From contig JANTUC010000008.1 in NCBI GenBank assembly GCA_026873275.1, forward strand, positions 434,001 through 498,000: a stretch of DNA of 64,000 nt, written 5' to 3'. A model generated the notes under the pieces. The model saw only the letters and a list, made by a program, of their open reading frames with translations, was not told the origin of the DNA and made no database searches. Shown here one piece after another: positions 45,382 through 57,067 of this stretch; within the stretch, counting starts at the first letter, position 1, and every line of letters begins with the position of its first letter. The translations under genes and the position numbers were made by a program. This DNA is from Pseudopithomyces maydicus (lineage: Eukaryota; Ascomycota; Dothideomycetes; Pleosporales; Didymosphaeriaceae).

Positions 45382-46791
45382 TTAGGGAGTGGGTGAATAG
45401 GGGAGCTGATGGGTCTGAGCATGGGTGGGGCTGATGCGGATGTTATGGGTTGGAGATGGATGGGAGGAGCTGATACGTGTTACGGATCGCAAGACGTACG
45501 GATAGATGCATAGGGGAAATGCTGTTATCGATGCCATGATGATGCCAATCTTGGTGCTGAGAATTATCAGCAGGGGTGGTAGCGACGTACGGTACTTACG
45601 GTACATGCGGCACAGTACATAGGTAGCACAGAGATATGACACCGTACATATGCATGGGTGGCCAATCGCTTGGGAATCTTCCCTGCACGTAATATTGTGT
45701 GCCCGCGCACAGAATGTGCGTCCCCGTTCGAAAATCGAAAATGTGTGGCAGTGCGGTATCGGGGTTATTTCATCGGACAATGGGGAGGTGAGGACGTGGT
45801 GGGCATGGTGTGCGCATGGTGGATATAGGGGGCGAGGCTGTGGTGCGTGGATGGTGGATAGCTGGTGGTGGTGGTGGTAGTAATATTAGGAGTAATGGTT
45901 TGGCAAGCTAGCATAAACCACATTGGTTGAGGAGCTTGACTTCAATCAAGGCACTGTATTTCGATCAAGGCATCTGTTAGTGCGCGGACAATGTATGACT
46001 GGGGCTGGTAGGGGCGAATGGGTTGACAGTCTTGAAAGCCAAGTAACAAAAGCCGCTTTGATTGAGCTTGACTTCGATTAAAGTATTGCATGGTGCGCGT
46101 ACAATGAATATAAGAGATGGTGTTGTGCTGCGAGGATCATGGATCGCTGGTGGTGGTGATGGTGGTGCTGAATGGGTTGACAGTCTTTCAAGCCAAGTAA
46201 CAAAAGCCGCTCTGGTTGAGCTTGACTTTGACCAAGGTATTGTATTGCATGGTGCGCATACAATGGTCGTGCTGATGGTGCATGTATTGAACGGGTTGGC
46301 CGTCTTGCAGGCTAATATCAGCCGTTCTGATGGAGCTTGACTTCGGTTGTTGTATTGCATGGTGGTATTATCGAATCACGGGAAGCTTTGATGGAAGCTC
46401 AGGGTTACAATGGGCAGAAAATGGTGGGGTCCTGTCGTTTGGCTTGATCAGGCTGACTTTCGCACGGAAGATGAATTGTGCAAAGTATTTTCCCTATTAG
46501 TTTAGTCGTCTTTCGGAGGTCGTCTACAGGGCACTCATCGGGGTGGCAACTTCTAGTCGTTCGGGTCTATCCGTGACCCAATCTTTTATTCTAGTCTAAA
46601 TTACCACGCCGCAATACCAAATGACTCGAGTCTTGCACCTCTTGGAACTCCAGTAGTCTAGCAAACTCCTGTACTCTTGACAGATTTCTAACTCCCGAGA
46701 AACTCCCATCCATGACAAAACACTAGCAGAACGTCGGACCAGCCCAAATATTTCCCAATATCGTACAGCAAGCAGATGTAGCAGTGAAAGC
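45382..46791. other. Intergenic region with minisatellite-like repeats
   Basis: About 1.4 kb between allantoicase and a small minus-strand gene. The middle contains four imperfect copies of one repeat (listed separately). Nothing coding is supported. Confidence 0.65.
45930..46365. repeat. Imperfect tandem repeat, four copies of about 115-155 bp
   Basis: The word GAGCTTGACTT recurs at about 45932, 46064, 46218 and 46333. Copies 2 and 3 are preceded by the same CCAAGTAACAAAAGCCGCT block. Copies 2-4 are followed by TATTGCATGGTG, and copies 2 and 3 continue with GCGCxTACAATG. Copies 2 and 3 are the most alike; 1 and 4 are diverged or partial. Unit spacing is 132, 154 and 115 bp. No long frame runs through it and no terminal inverted repeats were found. 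Confidence 0.8.
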
Positions 46792-47069
46792 TCACTTTCC
46801 CGTGTTGTTGATCCGATACGGGGACCACGGCTCCTGGTCCACTTTTTGGTCCAGCCAGCTTTGCACCGCGAAGTTATACGTGGTAGTGTTATTGGCAGAG
46901 CTGTTCGAGTTCTGATTGATATCAGTAAAGGAACTCAAGCTTTAATGTATGTTCGGATAGGTGTGTGGTGACTTACTGTCTGGGAGACATTGGTATTTCC
47001 TTGGGTGCCGGAGGTAGTTTGCACCTGCGTCGGTGTGGACGGGGTTTGTCTCTGGGAGGTATACGCCAT
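46792..47069 (-). CDS. Small two-exon Asn/Thr/Gln-rich protein, unknown
   Basis: Exons 46977-47069 and 46792-46911 with a GTAAGT...CAG intron (65 bp) encode 70 residues in phase. The N-terminal half is Thr/Gln/Ser-rich (MAYTSQRQTPSTPTQVQTTS). The second exon starts with an Asn/Ser/Thr-rich stretch and ends with an aromatic, charged tail (NFAVQSWLDQKVDQEPWSPY, then RINNTGK). No signal peptide, cysteine or known domain is present. The perfect donor, good acceptor and protein-like C-terminus argue that it is real. A second GTGAGC donor overlaps the stop codon, so an alternative third exon is possible. The function is unknown. Confidence 0.55.
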
Positions 47070-50000
47070 GAGTACGAGAGTTTGCAGTGTTGGATCAGAA
47101 GCGGTAGTCAAGAGGATGGTGATATGCTAGGTTTTCCGTTGCAGCTTGGTGACTGTCTACGCGTTGCCATCGCCACTCCTTATACTCCTTGATAGTCCGT
47201 GGGTCAGACCCAGTGCGCTGTCCCGCCCCGTATCATCGTGTCCTGGAGGCAGACTACTACGACGACGGCCACGCCTCCACGACCTCCTCTCAGCTACTAC
47301 CATTTTCCAGGCAATCCCGAGGCAGACACTACCCAGTGCCGAATTGCCTCGTACGGAAATTATCCGACCCCCAGACTATCCTGCACAGACAGAAAGGTCT
47401 CTCTCTGGTGGCTTAATGCGAGGACTCCGGTGAGGGAATTCCAAAAAAACAGCACTTCCTATGTTTGGGTCTGCGGCCCTCACTTCGACCATACATTTGC
47501 ACACAGCAGCTGAGCAACATCTGAAACTCGAACGCAGGGTGCCCTGCGGGCGCTGGTTACGTGCACCGAAGCTTTAGGGCCTTTGCCTTATCAGAACGAT
47601 CGGACGGTTAGATTCCCACCCCGAAGTGTGGTTCACGGGCCGTGACGGCGACTGTGTTACGGGAGGATGCCGCACGTCGTGTTATCCCCCAGATTCGTAC
47701 CCCATCCAATAGCCGTTGCTGACTCGCCCCTTCCTTGGCTTGATGGCTGTTGGTGCTCTCTGGAAACTTGTGTCTCACATGCAGTGTAACAAGAAGAAAG
47801 AAGAAAAAGGCAACCTGGGCGCTTAATCACCAGCATGCGGCCTCATTCAACCGGCCAGCCGACCAACCTCGCCTAGCCCCTTGACCGCGCAGTGCATCCA
47901 GTTCATACCATATCACGTCTCTTATCACCGTTTACGATAAGCTAACCTTTTTCACAAAGACGCCTTGCAGTTCAGCTGGCGCAACGCAGCTGGAGGCATG
48001 GCTGCTATACATTATGCACTTCTTCCGCCAGCCCGTATTCCTATCTAGATCTCGTTCCTGGATCTACCCCACTTCTGCACCGCTCCCGCGGTTCGCACAG
48101 AGCGTCATCATTTGACAGGGACAATCCATGTGTCATTTTTCCACCTCGAATTCTCCTAAACGCTCCTTGATGGGGCAGTGAATAGGCAAACTACCAGGGT
48201 GAATGTGCAAGCATATTCGCTGATGGCCACGCTGCATATGCGGTCCGCATGCATCCACGGCACTGCATCCAATATCCGAGAATGTGGCTGTGAATTAATT
48301 AATCCTCCCGCATCGTGACTTGAAACACTCAGAAAAGCTCCGGACCGTAGTTCACAGCCCTGTCTCACCCACCTCGATCTCACATGGCGGCTGAGCCTCA
48401 ATTTTCCGATCCCCAAACAGGAACGGCGAACGTTCCTGGCGATCATTTAAGCGCCGTGTACCGGAACCGTTTGGAATCCGTTTGTAGGGGGTTGTGTCTC
48501 GGTGCGGTATAGTCGACCACGCATGTGTGGAGGCTGCGGTTAACACCCGGGGATTCCGTGCTGGTATCAGTGGTTTGGGCAAAGAGTACGAGAGGCTCTG
48601 CTGACGCATGCGTTTACAACCAGGGAGCCGGATTGCCCTTGTCCTTGCCCCTTTTCTTGCTTCCACTACGATGGGCCACTCCATGCGAGATATGCTCGTG
48701 GCCCGAGAGGGTCCAGGGCCCCGTACCAGCTGTGGAGGTCTTACACGTGGTATGTTTTCGAGCGACCTTCTTCTTATGGGAAGGGGTAGCGACGAGGCTG
48801 AGATTAAACGGTTCGTGTCACATGGTCGAATTACGTGTCGGTGTTGATCTCGCTCTGCATTCCACAAAGGGCTTTATCAAATAGCCCCAACCACACAAGT
48901 GATAGAGTCAGGCCTGCCATCCTGCTCTACAACTAAGCCTTCCGCAGAACCACCAACTCTGCTCAAAGCAGTTACGGCATCCGACGCCCCTGAGACATCG
49001 TTGTCCAGCCTCGCCAGGTTTGGACCCCAAATTCCACGAAACAGACGTCCACAGTACCGGTCAGAGTTTCATGGACGCGTTCAAGAGGCCCACCACTATC
49101 ACGTTGCACGCAGATTGGCCGATAACACATCCCCATGTTCGATAGGGCGTGTACCGCGTCACCTCCTGGGTTACGCAAGTGGACACCTTGTCACCCACAT
49201 GGGCCACACGTGGTGGCCCTGCAGGCGTTTATCACCCCTATTTTGTATAACGGCGTTTTTTTCTGACATCATGGGCGCCTGGGTCTGGATGGGATGTTTG
49301 GTTGCTAGACGGCTTCACAGGATCGGGCCGCCGCGTTCACGCTCGACTATTCGCAGCAGGTACACAGTTTCGGATGATCGGTGTATGTGGTTGCCTTACT
49401 TAATTTATTGGTCTGAGCAAGATGCCGCGGCAACACGGTCGTGGGCGTATTCCGGCCGTTATCTCCTCGTCATGTAGCGTGGGTGTTGCATAAGTCGTTA
49501 TTGTCATAGAACGCCCTGGTCCGCTACTCCAGCATTTCCTCCACGCCCTCTCTACTAAGCTGGCTGTGAAACATGCCAATCAATGCACCTGTATGGCTAG
49601 AATAATTTCGATGCCAGTGTAATTCGCGCACGCTGCCTGATCAAGATTATGGTAGGCGCCAGGAAGGCAGATTCTATCGAGCGACATGCATCGTCTGGGA
49701 GCATGTGCTAGATTTCGGGAATCGAGTCAATTCGCGAAACTGTCCTATAGTAGCTAGGCAGTTGTATTTGTCACTCGTTGAACGGACCCATGTCCCAGAA
49801 CCTACGGCAAACCCACGCACTGCCATGTGAGAGGCTGCGGGTACATTGCACCACTATCGGGTGCATGAGATTCGACCCACTTACAAAACAATGCGACAAC
49901 ATGTCTCGAATAATAAGGCGGGACCTCGTATCAGTATTGTCCTTCCCTGTGTGACAACAGAGGCCTTTCGTTGCTATTTTCAGTTTAGTGCAACGATTTC

Positions 50001-51528
50001 GGCAGGCTGGAGACTCTTATTGGGTACGAGTAAGGTCTCGCCAGGATGGGTATATCTTGCCCGCTCTCCCATTTATTGTGAATAAAACGCTCTCGTCATT
50101 GCCAACATTTTCTTGCGCAAACGCGCATGATCTTTTTATTATCTCAAGCGGTGAAGGATATCAACTCCTCAGATGTAGATTCGAAGATCTTATTTGTCTA
50201 TAGAGTGAGACTGTAATATAGTTTGATTAACTAGCAGTTGCTAAACTTTCTCGAATGTGGAACTGAGCCACCGAAAGTATGAAATGGGATCATTTTGGGC
50301 ATGGTAATCGCCTTTCAGAAGCGAGTTTCTAAATTCAGGAATTTCCGGCCGCCTACACTCCTGCAATGCCGGCCACTTTGATATCTGCAGTTTACGAGAC
50401 AGATTCATATACTGGTTGCGTTGGGAAGAAACCACCATTGGAAGACAGAGGAGGGAAAAGAAATTTGCACTTTACAGTGCAAATTATTGCTTACTTCAAA
50501 AATCCTACGACAGACTAGAAAGGGAACAAAGATGGAATCAATCATTCGCATCGAGATAATGAGCCGTTACAAGTGAAATAATGGCTCAAGAAGATGGAAG
50601 TAGATCGTTGGCCCAAATCACAGGAGAGATGTTGGCTCAGTTTACGGGATGTCGGTACTGAAGAAAAGAAAACTGGACCCGCTTAGACATCACCCCTATT
50701 CCCGCTACTTGATCTCCTTGATACTTGATATTCTTTCCACTCACCCGGCATGTTCGCCACTAACCCAACATTACTATGGGTACAGACACGGTACCATTGG
50801 GCTCTTATACAAAAACCCACTCACGGGCCACGGAAGATTTGTCTCGGATAGATCGGCTCGGGCCGAACACTTGACTACATACATACATAATCGACAATAC
50901 CTACATACGCATGATCCATGCTAAAAAGCACGGAAATTCCTCCTCCCATCTCTTATGATCTCCTCTCATACGGTTATACGCTTCCTACATACATACATAA
51001 CTGCTGCTCTCACTCGTGCCGCTAGACTAGACGATTGCATGCATCGGACAGGACAACATTCGATAGCCGCCCAACACGGTCTGAAAAAAAAGCCCCTCTG
51101 CAAGGCGCTGCGTCCTTATGCTTCTCATGCCGCCCAACGCCCGATGCTAGTTAATTCACAAAAATAGTGTACAGGTATTAGAGGTCCCGGGGTAAGTAAG
51201 GTAGCGGGTGTCGTGCGTGACGAAACTGCAACATGTGCCCAGGGACCGAGGTGGAAATGGATCGGATCGATAAAAGGGTATCCCAACCGGACTGACTGCT
51301 GGTGAAGTATGTATTTTTCGCGAAAGGGAGCGAGACGGCGCCGGACAGCGTGTATCGGGACGACTTCGCAAAAGGTGTGTAGGAGAAGGATGGTGGAAAG
51401 AAAGCGTGGCCTCTGCTCTGTCTCTCTGCTGCATCGTTAGCTACGTAGTCCGCCCGACGAGCCATTCATCAGAAAGGCCGATAAAGCTACCCACCTGAGA
51501 ACAACAAGAGACTCAGTTTCTCCTAGTT
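47070..51528. other. 4.5-kb gene-poor spacer
   Basis: No gene can be supported. The longest frame, 192 codons at 48899-49477 (+), has atypical Arg/His/Trp/Cys-rich composition and no domain; frames at 48352-48867 (-) and 48525-48884 (+) overlap one another. A perfect 10-bp inverted repeat sits at 50462-50485. TACATACATA runs occur near 50880 and 50990. Composition is ordinary. Confidence 0.55.
50462..50485. repeat. Perfect inverted repeat (10-bp arms, 4-nt loop)
   Basis: AATTTGCACT, loop TTAC, then AGTGCAAATT. The hairpin lies in gene-free DNA; no ORF or T-tract adjoins it. Confidence 0.8.
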
Positions 51529-52107
51529 TCATCGATACCCACCCCCTCTCCTCGCCCTCCTCTCCCTATACTCATCATGCTCCTCGATCACCTCGACGAC
51601 ATCATCCCCAGGCACCCTCGACCTACTCCTCTCATCCACGATGATACTCCTCGGCCTGGGCCCCCTCCTCTCCTCGACAATAACCGTCGACCTCCCCCCA
51701 GACCTCCTCGGACTCCTATCGTACTCGCGCACCTCGCGGACCTCGCTCCTGCTGCCGCGCCGCGAGCGATGCGAGGTAGAATTGCGGCGCGGGCGGCGCA
51801 CGACGATCTCCTCCTCGGCGGTGATGCGGTTGCGGCTGGAGTTTGTGAGCGTGAAGAGCAGCCAGGCGATGAGGAGGAAGCCGGCGATGCTGCCGAGAAC
51901 GATGCCGACGACGGCGCCGGTGGCGGGGCCGTCGTTGCGGTAGTAGGTGGGGATTATGCCTTCGACGATGGCGCGGGGGAGGGGGCGGGTGGTGAGGGCG
52001 GCGGTGTAGGGGTCGTTGGGGATGGGTTGCGCGGTTGGGTTGCGGGCGGCGAGGAGGCTGGTGGTGTCGAGGGCGCCGGAGGCGTCGGGCAGGGCGAGCG
52101 CGGGCAT
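51529..52107 (-). CDS. Single-pass membrane protein with Arg/Ser-rich cytosolic tail, hypothetical
   Basis: An intronless 192-residue protein. A Pro/Ala/Thr-rich N-terminus of about 60 residues contains an LLAARNPTAQ stretch. One strong transmembrane helix follows (TGAVVGIVLGSIAGFLLIAW) with small-residue GxxxG-like spacing. The C-terminal 100 residues are Arg/Ser/Glu-rich (RRPRRNSTSHRSRRGSRSEV, EVIEEHDEYRERRARRGGGYR) and would be cytosolic by the positive-inside rule. Similar short Pro-N-term/TM/charged-tail proteins are frequent in Dothideomycetes, without a named function. The frame stays open upstream of the chosen ATG to about 52230 with protein-like sequence but no ATG, so the N-terminus may be longer through an unseen exon. 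Confidence 0.75.
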   Translation of the reverse strand: MPALALPDASGALDTTSLLAARNPTAQPIPNDPYTAALTTRPLPRAIVEGIIPTYYRNDGPATGAVVGIVLGSIAGFLLIAWLLFTLTNSSRNRITAEEEIVVRRPRRNSTSHRSRRGSRSEVREVREYDRSPRRSGGRSTVIVEERRGPRPRSIIVDERSRSRVPGDDVVEVIEEHDEYRERRARRGGGYR

Positions 52108-53710
52108 GCTGGGCTGCTGGGTGGGCGACAGCTGGTGGTGGGAGGTTGCTGTGAGCGGGGAGATGGAGGTTGAGCGGCGCGCGCGGCGGGATATGTGTGA
52201 GGCAGTTGGAGAGAATCCTACTGGGACGTTGATGCCTCACCGGAGGTACCGGCGCTAGATGCGGGAGGGGCTGGCTGGCTGTGGGCAATCGTGTGTATTG
52301 TATGTACAATACATATAGTAGACTACGTACGCGTGTACCACACTTGTAAACACCACCACAAGTCGCAGACTTCAAAAGCCCGGAAAAAGAGGGAGAGAAT
52401 TGCAGTGGATCAGCCTCGGTCGAAGCAAGCACGCAGCAGCGGACAACTAGACTACGTGATGCAATTTGCGCGGGCCCTGGTGGCTGGGAGCCCTGTCTCG
52501 AACAATTCGGGGGCTTGCGCAAGCTCAACACCACGCGCCTATCACCAGCGCAGGCGCCCGCATCCCTGCGGACCCACATCCCCCGCACGATCAGCGAGGC
52601 ATCGCCGAGGGGGTGCCCAGGGCGCGCGCCGTCTCAGGAACGCGTGCTTGTGATGCGCCGCGCGGTGGTGGTGGTGGTGTCTGCCGTCATTGGGGCGCGC
52701 ACGTCGGCGCAGGCTACAGCTGGCCATTGTTTTGCCAGATGCGTCGCCTCTTGCGGTGGCCGTATTCTCGCTCGCTCGCTCCACGGAGCACAGGGGGCCG
52801 TCAAACTGACATCACACCGAGGATTCATCGTGAATGGTCGCGATTGGCTTCGGATCGCGGCGCCGATTTGATATTCCGTCTAATTATATGTATGTGTAGG
52901 CCCTGTTTGAAATGACAAGGTTGGGTCGCAAGGCCAAGATGCCAGAAAGGTCTGCAGAATTTGCAGGTCGTGTTGGCATCGTGGCACCAACTGGGGTTTG
53001 CTCCGGCATGGTTGTACCTGGGAGGCAGGGCAGGAGTCGCAGGACCATCGCCGAATGCCAAGAAAGTCACGTGCAAACTCAACGCCAGTTCGTGAATTGC
53101 GGCACAGTGCTCCTGTGTACACCTAGATGCACGTTGCCCCCGACGGACATCAAAGTCTCTATCAAATGTCATCGTTATATTGGTGTAATACACCCCCATC
53201 AGGACACGTTTCCGGTTCTTCTACAGATTCCAGCGTTCACTTCACCGTGCCTTTGTCTTCGACCCCATCTTGATACAACGCGCCGCAAACTACACCACCA
53301 TCATCCATTATATACTCTATATGATTTCATAATTCACTGCTTGCACTACCACGTGAAACGCTGAAAGCTTTCGTGACCTCAGCGTGAACCGCATCATCTC
53401 ACACAACCTCAGAAAGAACCCCTTATGACGACTTCTCACTGATCGTATAGGCATACTATCGCCTCTTCGCTGTGGCAAAGCAGATCTTACGATACCCATT
53501 TGTTTCAAGTATGTTGTCATTGCCTTTGTGACCTGTCTGTCTGTCTATGTGGCTTCTCCTTACGCCGCTTGCTTTGCATGATTGCGTCGTGTCCAATGTT
53601 TATATAAATGCTATTCCTGGCTCCTGTAATCGAAATTGTATCTCAAGCCTGAACAAATCTTTACTGTCTACACTTTTCTCTGGTGATATTTATACGTTTC
53701 TTCTCTCGTG
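52108..53710. other. Intergenic region (divergent)
   Basis: About 1.6 kb between a minus-strand membrane-protein gene and a plus-strand secreted-protein gene. GC-rich in the middle (52.5-52.8 kb), AT-richer near the right. No gene is supported. Confidence 0.55.
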
Positions 53711-56195
53711 ATGCGAATCGACATCGACTCGTTGGTGTTGCTTGGTCTGATTGCTGACAGGGTATCCGCCAATTTGTTGAACCGTGACACTAAAGACGGT
53801 ACGTATCGCCGATGATAGTGAAGTTTTGTACGGAGACCTGACATCAGCAATATCTAGACGATTCAAAAAACCGAAGAGAGGAGCTCGTGTCAGTCGAAGT
53901 GATCTCAACTGCGCCCCTCGTACCTTTGACAATCTCAACTGACCCCACCGGGCACGCTTCATCATTTGTCTTCTCTTTGGACACTGAGATACACTCTGAG
54001 TCGACTCCAGCTGGAACATCTCCTCAGCTTCCGGGAACAGCCTTGAATGTGGGGACTATCCATCCTGGCGTGGCTACTCCCTTGAGTTCAGTTCCTTTTC
54101 AACCAGAATCTTCACCTCTTCGCAGTTCAGTCCCACCTCCTGTATTCAACTCTCTTCACGGCGTGCCTACTTCTTTAAGCTCGATTCCGCATATTCCAGA
54201 ATCTTCACTTCTTGGTGGTTCATTCTTGTCTTCTCCATTATTCTCTATCATCAGCTCGCAATCTTCTCTTGGAGTACCCCTCGATACAACTGCACACCAC
54301 AGCCCTCCAAAATCCCCCGTCTTGTCATCCACCTCCACGACGCTCCCAGGTTCACATACGACCAGTCATTCTCAGCTAACAGCCGACTCGTTTTCAATTA
54401 TACTGGGTAACCCAAGAATTTCTCGACCTACCGAAACAATCGTTCTGCCAACTTCCTCGTCTCCGGTGCCTATTTCAATAGGTATTACTGTCGGTAAGAG
54501 CTCGTACCATAGGTCAAGTAATTCGACAGGTGTCACTGTCAGTACGAGCTCGAATCACAGGCCAAGTAGTTCAACAGGATCTATTGCTAGTGAGATCTCG
54601 CATCTCAGGTCAAGCAGTTCCACCAGCAAGTTTCAGACAAGCCCAACGACGCAGTCTCTGATAGCTATACCTATCAGCTCTTCTACGTCAGGTAAAACCT
54701 CAACCGACAATCAGGTACCCGGCATCTCCACGAGTATTTCTTCTTCTGCGGTCCACAACGTGACCAGTACTTCGTCCTCAATGTCTCCGACATCACAGAT
54801 TACCTCATTGGAGAGCAAAGGCTCAAGCTCAGACGCTGCTCCTTCCTCCGAATCTTCGACGGAAAGTGCACCCCACGAAACACCGCAAAGCGAAGTACAA
54901 ACCAAGAGTGCAGACTCCAGCTCAGAACCCGCTTCCATCCAGACAATCATCTCGACGGTCACAGCTCCCGGCGTTTCCCCATCCCCTGTGACACTGGTCA
55001 CCACAGTCGAAGCCTCTCCTTCCCAGGGTGACTCGGGGGAGATAACGCCTACACAACCACCAAAAACAGAGAATCCACCAGCGCCACATACTTCAGAGGC
55101 CCCCCAACCGTTTCCAACATCGTACATCTGGGACGCTGTCATCGGCGGACAAACCTACCATCTCCCCGCTGCCAGTGAACCCCCTTCAACCATCATCCTC
55201 GCCGACGGCCAAAAGCACAACTATCCCACGATAGCATCAAAGTCGGTGATACCGAGATCACCCAGGAAGAACTCTCCCAGGGGGGCACCGTCAACGGCGT
55301 CGCAGTCCACAAACAAGAAGGAGACGCGCCTCCACCCCAGGGTAAGAACCATGACCACGGCGGGGGCGGCGGAGCCTTCATCGGCGGCCTCCTTGGCGGT
55401 CTCGTCGGCGGAGCCACGAAAGCTGCATCCGGGGTAAAAGATGCCGGCGCCGCTGCGTTGAAATTATCCTCCGGTGCCGTAGGTGGCGCTGCTGCCGCTG
55501 GCGTAGGGAAAACACTTTCAACAGCGGGCCAAGGCGTCAATGATCTCGTCTCAGGCCTCAACGGTATCCAGAAAGCTTTTCCAAAGGACGCGACGTCCCA
55601 AGCGGGTCTCGGCGCGGCGCTCGATGCGCAGAATATGGGGCTCCAGGTGTCGAATTGGCTTACTTCGACGGGGAATCTGGTTCAGAATTTCCAGAATTTT
55701 GAGGCGGGGGTTAAAGATCAGGTTATCGGTGATACAAAAAAATTTGCGGGAGAGGGGGGCCTGTTGGGCAAGACCAGGGAGTTACGCTTCCGAATATTCC
55801 AGAATATCGACGGTTTCCTGAAAACATTGGCTACGGAGCACTTATGAATTGACAGATATAGGAATGCAACTTCGAGGAAGCCGTCGAAAACTGCTACTAC
55901 CAACAAGCACCAAAGAACGAAAAAGCCGAAGTCTACCTCCTCATACTCCAGCTTCGTATACTTCACATCCGGCGTCATCGTAAAGACAGTCGTGGAAACA
56001 GCTACCCCCGATCCGGTAACTGTGTCATCGGTAGTCACATTGGTCAACACCGTTGAACCACAACCGAGTCAGTTGTATGTACCGCCTGAGGAATATGAGG
56101 GGCCTGCAGGATTACCCGAGTCTCCGTGGGGAGGTACCGGTATTTGTTGGGATCTGGGTGCGGGGTGTAAGAGGGAAGTTGGAGAAGAAGACTAG
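53711..56195 (+). CDS. Secreted Ser/Thr-rich protein with glycine-zipper segment, one-base frame break
   Basis: Exons 53711-53798, 53858-55780 and 55862-56195; the last donor (GTTACG) is weak but phases close. The first exon encodes a hydrophobic leader (SLVLLGLIADRVSA) consistent with a signal peptide. About 400 Ser/Thr/Pro-rich residues follow, probably heavily O-glycosylated, with a 48-bp tandem triplication near 54481-54624. Next comes a conserved-looking block (SYIWDAVIGGQTYHLPAA, IKVGDTEITQEELSQGGTV) and then a glycine/alanine zipper (AFIGGLLGGLVGG, AVGGAAAAGVG). The frame slips between KHNYP and SIKVGD. A fourth C in the CCC run at 55225-55227 restores it and gives about 781 residues. 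The C-terminus is Pro/Thr/Val-rich without a clear GPI signal. The function is unknown; cell-wall or surface association is inferred. Confidence 0.7.
54481..54624 (+). repeat. 48-bp coding tandem repeat, three copies
   Basis: Three consecutive 16-residue units (GITVGKSSYHRSSNST, GVTVSTSSNHRPSSST, GSIASEISHLRSSSST) lie inside the Ser/Thr-rich protein. The DNA copies are clearly related but diverged. Confidence 0.8.
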
Positions 56196-57067
56196 AAAGA
56201 TCGCGACTTATGAGGGGACTTTGTACGAAGATTAATTTTCTGTGGGTTGTTGTCTCGTTTTTAGGTTTGGAGTTTTTGGTGTTCAGTCGCTCTTTTGATC
56301 TGTTTCGGGTAGATTGTTTAGTGGGAATATAAATTGCGTTTGAGTACATTATCTCGTAATACAGTGGTCACTCGTGCCAACAAGGATGTTAGAATATGTT
56401 ATCTCCACTGCTAAGTACACTCACCAAGAAGTATCTTGAACTACTATCTAAATTACAAAGCACTCAAACAGTCTGGCGGCTTGATTATCACAAAAAAGTT
56501 CTTATCTCCGCTATTGTCTTGCTATCGACTTTATGCTGTGCATCCTAAAGAAAGACTTTGTGCTGCTCTTTAAGATCTGGCCCCCCTTTGTCTGACGAGC
56601 TTACTACTTCTGTATTGCTATTGGCTGGTGTCGGGGCTCTGGTGTCGCACACATCAGCATACCCGTAGCACCTGTTTGTACCTAACCACGAGGAGAAAAA
56701 CAATGCTAGTCTATACAGGACAACGTAGCCTGCTCAATCGTAAGCTACCAAGCCGAAAGAAGTATGGCGGGGCCTTGCTAGAACAATGCTCGGATCCGTT
56801 TGTCAAGTTGACCGCGTTGACCGTACTTGAGCCAAGTACAACATTACAAACGACACAGGTAGGTTAAATTCAACGTTGTAGCCTAAGCGTGCACCTACCT
56901 AATTCAGAATGAAAAAATGGTCCATGCATAACCAAACAGTCGGTCAGGTTGAAAAGGAGGACGCACAGCTCTGTCGGTGTTATTTAATACCACTCTCCAG
57001 CTGCGTCCTAGGACTCTTACCACCGTCGACCCATCAATCCACAATCGCAGTCAGCAAAACAGCCAAA
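56196..57067. other. Intergenic region
   Basis: About 870 bp, AT-richer, with the 3' UTR of the upstream gene and the promoter of the next gene. Nothing coding is recognised. Confidence 0.6.

Noticed and set aside
44484..45422. 312-codon minus-strand frame
   Set aside because: Antisense to allantoicase, whose frame is confirmed by family motifs.
48352..48867. 171-codon minus-strand frame
   Set aside because: Overlaps a comparable plus-strand frame, has Arg/Pro/Ser-rich random composition and no splice or domain evidence.
55781..55861. Alternative end of the Ser/Thr-rich gene at the stop codon at 55847 without splicing
   Set aside because: Splicing 55781-55861 keeps phase and extends into a protein-like C-terminus ending at 56195; I preferred it, although the GTTACG donor is weak.
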